Origin: Acidobacteriaceae bacterium
GTDB taxonomy: Bacteria; Acidobacteriota; Terriglobia; Terriglobales; Acidobacteriaceae
NCBI GenBank assembly: GCA_003140705.1
Contig: PLKU01000003.1
Location: 1-5,594, forward strand
DNA length: 5,594 nt
Reading direction: 5' to 3'
A program made the translations under genes and the position numbers. Below are positions 1 through 5,152 of the stretch, piece after piece (the stretch's first letter is position 1; each line of letters begins with the position of its first letter). Below the pieces are notes generated by a model. It saw nothing but the letters and a program-made list of their open reading frames with translations. It made no database searches and was not told the DNA's origin.

Positions 1-46
1 CGGGAGCTTTCTTGGCGACTGCCTTCTTCGCGGGAGCTTTCTTGGC
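1..46. repeat. Coding direct repeat, 16 bases with 30-base period
   Basis: The 16 bases CGGGAGCTTTCTTGGC occur at 1-16 and again at 31-46. On the minus strand they encode the Ala-Lys-Lys-Ala-Pro units of the H1-like tail, a 10-residue period. Repeats of this kind expand and contract by slippage, so tail length may differ between strains. The array continues off the window. Confidence 0.8.
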
Positions 47-220
47 CGGTGTTTTCTTAACGGCCGCTTTCTTCGCCGCAACTTTCTCCGTGGCCTTTAC
101 GATCGCCTGCCCAACGGTATCTTCAATGACTTTTTTGCTGATTCCCTTGTTCACGGCCTTCCTGACAGCCGTTTTAATCTTCTTGACAGCTTTTTTGCGG
201 TTGCGCTCTTCGTTAGTCAT
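1..220 (-). CDS. Lysine/alanine-rich histone H1-like protein (partial, C-terminus off the left edge)
   Basis: Read on the minus strand from ATG at 220-218, this gives 73 residues with no stop before the window edge. Residues 1-47 are a non-repetitive, highly basic and probably helical segment beginning MTNEERNRKKAVKKIK. From about residue 48 the protein becomes a run of K-K-A and A-K-K-A-P/V units, as in eukaryotic histone H1 tails and bacterial H1-like proteins. Such proteins usually bind DNA or RNA without sequence specificity and help compact the nucleoid; that role is inferred from composition only. A GAGGGA stretch lies about 8 bases before the ATG and can serve as the ribosome binding site. 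The full length is unknown because the tail is cut off. The small, Lys/Ala-rich ribosomal protein S20 was considered, but its conserved N-terminus is not visible. The gene is divergent from the next gene, about 1 kb away. Confidence 0.8.
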   Translation of the reverse strand, partial: MTNEERNRKKAVKKIKTAVRKAVNKGISKKVIEDTVGQAIVKATEKVAAKKAAVKKTPAKKAPAKKAVAKKAP

Positions 221-260
221 GCTGAGGTCCCTCGATAGACCATCTGCTCTGCAAGTCGGA

Positions 261-266
261 ATTCTA
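261..266 (-). promoter_or_regulatory. Possible -10 box for the H1-like gene
   Basis: On the minus strand the hexamer TAGAAT lies 41 bases before the ATG at 220 and matches the sigma-70 -10 consensus at four of six positions. No convincing -35 hexamer is seen at the usual distance, so this is a weak guess. Confidence 0.2.
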
Positions 267-452
267 CATCGTGACTCCGTGCCCTCACAGAAAATTCGTT
301 TCGCCCAGTCTCTGCGCCTCGCTTGTCACTTAATGAGACCATCGGATTAAATCAGGGAAGAGTCCGTCGTTGTTTTCTTCAGGGGTCCGGTCGGGTCGTT
401 TGCTCTTCCCTTTGCCAGATATTCGCCCCGGAAGCCATCCGAAGCTAGCCGA

Positions 453-499
453 GGGCCGGGTCGTGTAAGTGCAGCGGTAACACCGCAACGGCCCGGCTC
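453..499. repeat. Long two-part hairpin of unknown role
   Basis: Bases 453-464 pair with 488-499 to give 12 base pairs, two of them G-T wobbles and the rest mostly G-C. Above a 9-base one-sided bulge (465-473) a second stem, 474-478 with 482-486, closes on a three-base loop (AAC). Neither side has a T-tract, so it is not a standard intrinsic terminator. It lacks the conserved core sites expected of an integron attC site. It could be a repeated palindromic element or part of a structured RNA. Confidence 0.6.
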
Positions 500-562
500 C
501 AGATGCGATGAATGGATCGGCGATTAGCAGCAATTGTCGTCGGGAATCGGCCTCAAAAACTG

Positions 563-632
563 CAATGCCCGGTTCTCAACATTTGACCGCCCAATGCCCG
601 GTTTGGCGGTCGTCCGCTAGGAATTCTCAACA
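563..632. repeat. Direct repeats flanking and filling a small hairpin
   Basis: The 12-mer CAATGCCCGGTT occurs at 563-574 and 592-603, and the 9-mer TTCTCAACA at 573-581 and 624-632. The second 12-mer forms most of the loop of a 7-bp inverted repeat, GACCGCC at 585-591 with GGCGGTC at 605-611. The arrangement suggests a partial tandem duplication or a cluster of protein-binding sites. No function can be assigned. Confidence 0.55.
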
Positions 633-991
633 GTCCACCTTTGGTTGTATAGGACGGATCTCAATCCTCCCGCAGTGTTGAAGCTCTAATCTCGCTTGAT
701 GTCAAATATTCTGTGCGCGATTTCAGGAAGGTCCCTCGAAACGTGCCTCGGGCTATCGTCAACTGACCAATCTGCATCACGTAAAACCACGCGATGCGCG
801 CTTTGGTTGAGGCGTGGAGGGCTCGCCACCAGCGCGTTGAGGCTCAGAACATGGAATGGCTTGATATCGCCAACTGACTCCCATGCCTCCAGGTTTCCGG
901 TGCAACAGCAAGGGTTGACAGCTAGGTGCCCGCAGGGTTCTCGATGAGGAGGGCGAGGCAACGACGGCAGCGAATCGCCCGCATTTTTTCC

Positions 992-1019
992 GCAAACGTT
1001 GGTTTTCGGGGCAAACGTT
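992..1019. repeat. Two copies of a 9-mer spaced 19 bases
   Basis: GCAAACGTT occurs at 992-1000 and 1011-1019. Each copy contains the palindrome AACGTT. The spacing is slightly under two helical turns, so the copies sit on nearly the same DNA face, as paired operator sites often do. They lie about 230 bases before the next start codon. The repeat is short enough to be chance. Confidence 0.3.
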
Positions 1020-1145
1020 CTTTTGGCCTCGCAATTTGCCTCAGGACCGATATACTTCCATGGAACCGGTGCCGACAAGGAAGATCCCAGTTCATTCGTT
1101 TTCCGTGGCGTCATTCATAGCAGTACCCGATTCGCGGCTACATAG

Positions 1146-1163
1146 GCTCGATTGCAGTCGAGC
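1146..1163. promoter_or_regulatory. Short inverted repeat upstream of the secreted-protein gene
   Basis: GCTCGA at 1146-1151 and TCGAGC at 1158-1163 form perfect 6-base arms around TTGCAG, about 87 bases before the ATG at 1250. The position would suit an operator or a 5'-leader hairpin. There is no independent support. Confidence 0.25.
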
Positions 1164-1224
1164 AAGGGTGCGGTCACAGGTTTCGCGGTGTTGTGTGCCA
1201 CGCCTCGCACGGGCCATGAAGGAA

Positions 1225-1249
1225 CGCTTCAATCGGAAGCGAGGGAAAG
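1225..1249 (+). promoter_or_regulatory. Ribosome binding site of the secreted-protein gene next to a hairpin
   Basis: GAGGG at 1241-1245 sits four bases before the ATG at 1250 and is the likely Shine-Dalgarno sequence. Directly before it, CGCTTC at 1225-1230 pairs with GAAGCG at 1236-1241 around a 5-base loop. The last paired base is also the first base of the GAGGG, so the hairpin could affect ribosome access. The site supports 1250 as the start. Confidence 0.5.
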
Positions 1250-2338
1250 ATGAAATCTCATCTGGGATTGACGGGGTGCCGCGTCATTGCGGCGCTTGGG
1301 CTGATGGTAACGGCTCTGACCGCGGAAGCACAGGCCGGCCAGAACCTGGTCATCAACGGCGACTTTAAAAGCGGCAACACCGGCTTCACCTCCGGATACG
1401 CCTTCGGCGATTTATCCAACCCGGGCGCGTACTTCATCGGACCGAACCCCTCGACCGCACAGGGAGCCCTTGGGGACTGGTGTAACTGCGGCGACCATAC
1501 GACGGGCAATGGAAACATGATGATCGTGAATGGGGCTGCCTCCGCCACTTTGCTCGTCTGGGAGCAGACTGTTTCCGTCGCGCCGTCCACGAGCTACATC
1601 TTTTCCTACTGGGGAGCCGAGGTGGATCACGACAGCAACTCGTTGCCACATCTGTTGGTCAGGATCAACGGCAGGGTGGTTGGGAACAGCATCATTCCGG
1701 AGTATAGTCCCGACAACGGCGGACAGTGGCAAAACTACAGCTTCACGTGGAGCTCGGGTTCCAGCCAAAGCGCGGACCTGGCCATAGTCGACCAGAACAC
1801 AGATTCCCCCTGGAACGATTTCATGCTCGACGACATCAGTTTCAGAGCCGTCACAGGCTCTGCTAGCGGGGCAGCGCTTCCGGCCGGCAATGGTGCAAGC
1901 TCCGGCCCTATCACCACCCACGCTCAGCTCATGATCAAGGACAAGCAGGGCGTGGAGATCAAGCTCAACCAGGAGGAGAAGATTGCGCTGATATTCATGG
2001 AGGCTATCGGTTCATTGGAGAATGGTTGCGATCTTCACCTTAACAGGAAATGTTCGCTTGCTGAACTTGTTGCTGGCCCGAATTCGCCCAACTGGAAAAT
2101 CGGAAAGCTGAAGTATGATCCCGCTCGCGACTCGGATTATAAGTACTTGGTCACGATTACTGGGACCGGTTGGGCGGCAAACGCCAATCCGCTGCGCGTG
2201 GGGCTGGGCGGTTTCTTCGTCGATGGCAGCAGGGGCATGATCCCAAATTCCTACTACAACGCGAATGGGCCCGCCACGGCGAAAGATAGACAATTGGACG
2301 AGATTTCCGTTTCGGGAGAACTGTTTCAAGTTCAATGA
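1250..2338 (+). CDS. Exported protein with CBM-like beta-sandwich domain and an unassigned C-terminal domain
   Basis: The 362-residue protein starts with a Sec-type signal peptide: basic residues K2 and R11, a hydrophobic core at about 12-24, and likely cleavage after A27 or A29 (A-E-A-Q-A). Residues 31-200 look like a galactose-binding/CBM4-9-type jelly roll. They open with N-L-V-I-N-G-D-F (32-39), carry C-G-D-H-T-T-G-N-G-N-M-M-I-V-N-G (80-95), and end with N-D-F-M-L-D-D-I-S-F (189-198), the usual closing strand. Such domains commonly bind glycans or act as adhesive modules; the ligand here is unknown. A Gly/Ala/Ser linker at 202-220 leads to a second domain, 221-362, with a C260/C268 pair that could form a disulfide, and a segment around 283-323 (K-L-K-Y-D-P, then G-L-G-G-F-F) faintly like the globular end of pilin-like proteins. 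No catalytic residues or LPXTG/PEP-CTERM anchor are seen. Probably periplasmic, surface-attached or secreted. Confidence 0.85.
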   Translation: MKSHLGLTGCRVIAALGLMVTALTAEAQAGQNLVINGDFKSGNTGFTSGYAFGDLSNPGAYFIGPNPSTAQGALGDWCNCGDHTTGNGNMMIVNGAASATLLVWEQTVSVAPSTSYIFSYWGAEVDHDSNSLPHLLVRINGRVVGNSIIPEYSPDNGGQWQNYSFTWSSGSSQSADLAIVDQNTDSPWNDFMLDDISFRAVTGSASGAALPAGNGASSGPITTHAQLMIKDKQGVEIKLNQEEKIALIFMEAIGSLENGCDLHLNRKCSLAELVAGPNSPNWKIGKLKYDPARDSDYKYLVTITGTGWAANANPLRVGLGGFFVDGSRGMIPNSYYNANGPATAKDRQLDEISVSGELFQVQ

Positions 2339-2679
2339 ATCAGCATCCCGTCACCGGTGTCACCAGCCTCATAAAATTGAGTTCCATCAGGACTGGAGAG
2401 CAGTGTCCCTTTAGGTTCTGGAACTGTGCTTTCCTTTGCTTTCCGCGCCTACCCTCCATTCCCTCGTGTTCCTGAACCCACAGGTTTTGAGACAATATTT
2501 TGCCGCCACCGTGCCCAAAGAGTCACTCAACTCCGGTAAAAGCCGTGAGGAAGCCCAAGAATGACCGTATTTTTCTCAAATCACATGTGGTCCATTTTGC
2601 TCAGACGATGGCGGTCCGGGTCACTAAGTTGGGTAGCCGAGGGACTTCGTTGAAGGCCCCAGAATTGCGAGGAGAGTTT
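2339..2679. other. Intergenic gap between two exported-protein genes
   Basis: The 341 bases after the stop at 2338 hold no convincing gene. One frame is open from 2500 into the next gene, but its first 60 codons look non-coding and the strong ribosome binding site lies at their end. A short frame whose ATG overlaps the upstream stop at 2335 would give about 43 residues and lacks its own ribosome binding site. No T-tract terminator hairpin is visible. The promoter of the next gene presumably lies here, but no clear pair of -35 and -10 boxes could be picked. Confidence 0.6.
2670..2674 (+). promoter_or_regulatory. Strong ribosome binding site deciding the start at 2680
   Basis: AGGAG, within GCGAGGAGAG, lies five bases before ATG 2680. 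The codons that follow immediately give a textbook signal peptide, so the longer frame from 2500 is rejected as the true start. Confidence 0.8.
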
Positions 2680-3081
2680 ATGACAGGATTTAAGCTTGTT
2701 CTACTAACGGCTGTTGCTGGATGTCTTATGATGGCAACCGCTCCAAAAGCGGCGGCTCAGGTTGCCGTGGAGATTGGAGTTGCTCCTGATTGTCCCTACG
2801 GCTACTATGACGTTGCTCCATATGACTGCGCTCCCTACGGCTACTATGGCCCGGAATGGTTTACAGGCGGCGTTTTCATCGGCGCTGGCCAGTGGTTTCA
2901 TGGCCCGGACAACTTCCAGGGCCACGTAAATAACCGTCTTCATCCTGAACATGGCTACACCGGTCCAAAGCCGCAACGTGGTGAGAAACCCGAGTCCACA
3001 AAGCATCTCGATAAGATTGACCACTTCAAAGGAAATGAAGTGCGGGACGGGCGCGGCCACGTAAGCGGGAGTAAACACTAA
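2680..3081 (+). CDS. Small exported Gly/Tyr/Pro-rich protein of unknown function
   Basis: The start at 2680 gives 133 residues. Residues 1-26 are a signal peptide with K5, a hydrophobic stretch at 6-21 and a cleavage site after A-A-A (24-26). Alternatively V12-A-G-C15 fits a lipobox, so a lipoprotein cannot be excluded. The mature part opens with two copies of P-Y-G-Y-Y, at 39-43 and 52-56, 13 residues apart with cysteines at 38 and 50. It continues with G-P-E-W-F (57-61), G-V-F-I-G-A-G-Q-W-F-H-G-P (64-76) and G-H-V-N (81-84). The C-terminal 40 residues are charged and rich in Gly, His and Lys, ending near G-N-E-V-R-D-G-R-G-H (118-127). From memory this resembles a family of small conserved hypothetical exported proteins in soil bacteria, but I know no assigned function. 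It lies 98 bases before poxB. Confidence 0.85.
   Translation: MTGFKLVLLTAVAGCLMMATAPKAAAQVAVEIGVAPDCPYGYYDVAPYDCAPYGYYGPEWFTGGVFIGAGQWFHGPDNFQGHVNNRLHPEHGYTGPKPQRGEKPESTKHLDKIDHFKGNEVRDGRGHVSGSKH
2793..2848 (+). repeat. 17-base direct repeat inside the Gly/Tyr-rich protein gene
   Basis: TCCCTACGGCTACTATG is present at 2793-2809 and, without mismatch, at 2832-2848, a 39-base period. It encodes the doubled Pro-Tyr-Gly-Tyr-Tyr motif. Identity even at third codon positions suggests a recent internal duplication or gene-conversion-like homogenisation. Confidence 0.85.
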
Positions 3082-3170
3082 TAAACACCTGCGCCGGTAC
3101 CCGACATACGCTGCATCCGCGGCGGCCAGATTGTATCTACTACTGAGAAGGGACTTCCGCAGCCAGTTGA

Positions 3171-3175
3171 AGGAG
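3171..3175 (+). promoter_or_regulatory. Ribosome binding site before the TTG at 3180
   Basis: AGGAG lies four bases before TTG 3180, the first possible start after an in-frame TGA at 3168-3170. The rival TTG at 3222 has no comparable motif in front of it, so this site is the main argument for the longer PoxB. Confidence 0.5.
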
Positions 3176-3179
3176 CAGT

Positions 3180-4946
3180 TTGATTTCCTTCCTGCTGAGC
3201 CGGCAGAAGAATCTGAACAAATTGGCAAAAAAGGTAGCAGAGCTATTTGTGGAAGTTCTGGCCGTCGCCGGTGTCGAACGTATTTATGGCGTGGCGGGGG
3301 ATTCTCTCAACGGCATCACGGATTCAGTTCGGGTACGCAACGGAATCGAGTGGGTTGGAGTGCGGCATGAAGAGACAGCCGCCTTTGCCGCCGGAGCTGA
3401 AGCAGCTCTGACGGGCAAGCTTGCGGTCTGTGCGGGAAGTTGCGGGCCGGGCAATCTGCACCTGATCAATGGTCTCTATGACTGCCACCGCAACCGGGTT
3501 CCAGTGTTGGCCATTGCGGCTCAAATTCCGACGCAGGAAATTGGCAGCGGGTACTTTCAGGAGACTCATCCCGAGCACTTGTTCAAGGAGTGCAGCCATT
3601 TCTGCGAACTGGTCTCGCATCCGTCGCAGATGCCGCGCATTCTTGAGGTTGCGATCCAGACGGCATTGGCGAAGAAAGGCGTTGCCGTGGTCGTAATTCC
3701 CGGCGATGTCGCCCTTTCTGACGCCGTCAATCAAGCCCGGCGCGTCGCCTTCACCAGCGCTGAGCCGGAGATCGTTCCCCACCGGGATGAACTCAACCGC
3801 CTGGCTGAGGAGCTGAATCGGGCGAAAAAAGTGACGATCCTGGGTGGAGCTGGCTGCGCGGGGGCGCACGACGAACTGGTCGCATTGGCCGGTAAGCTTC
3901 AGGCTCCCATCGTCCATGCCCTGCGCGGGAAGGAGTTTATCGAGTACGACAACCCATACGACGTGGGCATGACTGGCCTGCTAGGGTTCTCTTCCGGCTA
4001 CCACGCCATGATGAACTGCGAGACGCTGCTGATGCTGGGAACGGACTTTCCCTATCAGCAGTTCTATCCGAAGGATGCGCGCATCGTGCAGATCGACATC
4101 CGCGGAGAGCAACTAGGGCGCCGTAGCCATGTCAACTTGGGAGTTGTGGGCGGCATTGCGGAAACCCTCCGTGCGCTGCTGCCGCGGATTGAGCAGAAGC
4201 AGAACCGCCGCCATCTGGATGCATCGCGAGACCACTATCGCGATGCGCGAAAGGAATTGGACGATCTGGCAACAGGGAAGCCGGGGCAGCTGCCGATACA
4301 TCCCCAATTCGTGGCCAAGGTGCTCAATGAACTTGCAGCAGAAGATGCCGTTTTCACCGCGGATGTGGGAACTCCCGTGATCTGGGCGGCGCGCTACCTG
4401 ACCATGAATGGTCGCAGGAGGTTGCTGGGTTCGTTCAATCATGGATCGATGGCGAATGCCCTGCCCCAGGCCATCGGTGCGCAGGTGAGCCATCGCGGTC
4501 GTCAAGTCGTATCCCTCTCCGGAGACGGCGGTCTCGCCATGCTCTTGGGCGATCTGCTGTCGCTGCGGCAATTGCAGGCGCCGGTGAAAGTGATTGTGTT
4601 CAAGAACAACTCGCTGGCGTTTGTGGAACTGGAAATGAAGGCCGCCGGCATTCTCGATTTCGGAACCGACCTTGAGAATCCGAATTTTGCAACCATGGCG
4701 GAGGGCGCCGGTCTGCTAGGGCTCACGGCTGAAACACCCGATCAGGTTCGACCCATGATTGCGCGAGTTCTAAAACATGACGGCCCTGCTCTGGTGGAAG
4801 TTCTGGTCAATCGGCAGGAGCTCTCCATGCCTCCAAGCATCAGCCTCGAGCAGGTCAAAGGCTTCAGCCTCTTTACTCTAAAGGCAGTCCTCAGCGGCCG
4901 CGGCGATGAGGTCGTCGATCTCGCGAAGATCAATCTGTTCCGTTAG
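3180..4946 (+). CDS. poxB: Quinone-dependent pyruvate dehydrogenase (pyruvate oxidase), ThDP/FAD enzyme
   Basis: PoxB (EC 1.2.5.1) oxidatively decarboxylates pyruvate to acetate and CO2 and passes electrons through FAD to membrane quinone. The 588-residue reading has all expected parts. The N-terminal ThDP domain (about 18-190) carries the catalytic Glu in R-H-E-E (E64) and the stretch C-A-G-S-C-G-P-G-N-L-H-L-I-N-G-L. The central FAD domain (about 205-345) includes G-C-A-G-A-H and H-A-L-R-G-K-E. The C-terminal ThDP domain holds G-D-G-G at 448-451 and N476-N477, the usual metal/diphosphate motif. The last residues (S-G-R-G-D-E-V-V-D-L-A-K) keep the end of E. coli PoxB, where the lipid-activated helix lies, so peripheral membrane binding is likely. 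Start: TTG 3180 has AGGAG upstream but adds 14 residues; TTG 3222 (M-A-K-K-V) aligns with the E. coli start and gives 574 residues against 572. Either is possible. In E. coli the gene is used in stationary phase; regulation here is unknown. Confidence 0.95.
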   Translation: MISFLLSRQKNLNKLAKKVAELFVEVLAVAGVERIYGVAGDSLNGITDSVRVRNGIEWVGVRHEETAAFAAGAEAALTGKLAVCAGSCGPGNLHLINGLYDCHRNRVPVLAIAAQIPTQEIGSGYFQETHPEHLFKECSHFCELVSHPSQMPRILEVAIQTALAKKGVAVVVIPGDVALSDAVNQARRVAFTSAEPEIVPHRDELNRLAEELNRAKKVTILGGAGCAGAHDELVALAGKLQAPIVHALRGKEFIEYDNPYDVGMTGLLGFSSGYHAMMNCETLLMLGTDFPYQQFYPKDARIVQIDIRGEQLGRRSHVNLGVVGGIAETLRALLPRIEQKQNRRHLDASRDHYRDARKELDDLATGKPGQLPIHPQFVAKVLNELAAEDAVFTADVGTPVIWAARYLTMNGRRRLLGSFNHGSMANALPQAIGAQVSHRGRQVVSLSGDGGLAMLLGDLLSLRQLQAPVKVIVFKNNSLAFVELEMKAAGILDFGTDLENPNFATMAEGAGLLGLTAETPDQVRPMIARVLKHDGPALVEVLVNRQELSMPPSISLEQVKGFSLFTLKAVLSGRGDEVVDLAKINLFR

Positions 4947-5044
4947 GCATTCGCGACTGCCATGCTTCGAGGCCGTGGAGAATCGGGGTGAGGGATGCGA
5001 AGAACCTGAGTCTTGATTGTTAATGCGTTGTTTCCGCGCATGAA

Positions 5045-5139
5045 CCGGGCGGGATAGCCGATCCAAGATGTGACTTCGGCTAAACGCCAGCGCGCGGGAG
5101 CGAAGAAGGCTCAAAGAATGCCTATCCCACCCTGCCCGG
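5045..5139. repeat. Nested inverted repeat between convergent genes, possible bidirectional terminator
   Basis: The inner arms TAGCCGA (5055-5061) and TCGGCTA (5076-5082) form a perfect 7-bp stem with a 14-base loop. The outer arms are 5045-5057 and 5122-5139: CCGGGC pairs with GCCCGG and GGGATAG with CTATCCC, with a 5-base bulge at 5129-5133. The two stems share bases 5055-5057, so they compete at that point. The site lies about 100 bases after the poxB stop and just after the stop of the facing gene, where a two-way terminator would sit, but there is no T-tract. A dispersed palindromic repeat is an equal possibility. Confidence 0.4.
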
Positions 5140-5152
5140 CGGAAACCGCTCG

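Larger units (their letters stand above)
221..1249. other. Long stretch without a convincing gene between divergent genes
   Basis: About 1 kb separates the divergent H1-like gene and the secreted-protein gene. Several open frames cross it on both strands, but none has a good ribosome binding site, a recognisable domain or natural-looking protein composition. The region does hold structured DNA: a 47-base hairpin at 453-499, direct repeats around a second hairpin at 563-632, a 9-base repeat at 992-1019, and short inverted repeats at 1146-1163 and 1225-1241. No tRNA, transposase fragment or target-site duplication is visible. It may contain decayed coding sequence, an unannotated RNA, or long regulatory leaders. 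Confidence 0.6.

Noticed and set aside
12..350. Plus-strand frame of 112 codons at the left edge
   Set aside because: It is the antisense of the Lys/Ala-rich gene: its Phe/Ala-rich run is simply the complement of AAG/GCC repeats.
453..499. tRNA or integron attC site
   Set aside because: No T-arm consensus or cloverleaf can be drawn, and the attC core motifs are absent.
330..533. Minus-strand frame of 67 codons
   Set aside because: No ribosome binding site, no recognisable domain, and it runs through the 453-499 hairpin; judged non-coding.
926..1120. Plus-strand frame of 64 codons rich in Arg
   Set aside because: Arg-rich, low-quality composition typical of chance frames in GC-rich DNA, without a convincing product or domain.
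1412..1921. Minus-strand frame of 169 codons
   Set aside because: Lies wholly antisense to the secreted-protein gene, which has a signal peptide, ribosome binding site and domain structure.
2335..2466. Small frame with ATG overlapping the stop of the secreted-protein gene
   Set aside because: About 43 residues with Cys/Phe-rich, unstructured composition and no independent ribosome binding site; translational coupling is possible but unsupported.
2500..2679. 60-codon N-terminal extension of the Gly/Tyr-rich protein
   Set aside because: The strong AGGAG and signal peptide at 2680 show the true start; the extension would bury the signal peptide.
3324..3917. Minus-strand frame of 197 codons within poxB
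   Set aside because: Antisense shadow of a well-conserved enzyme gene.
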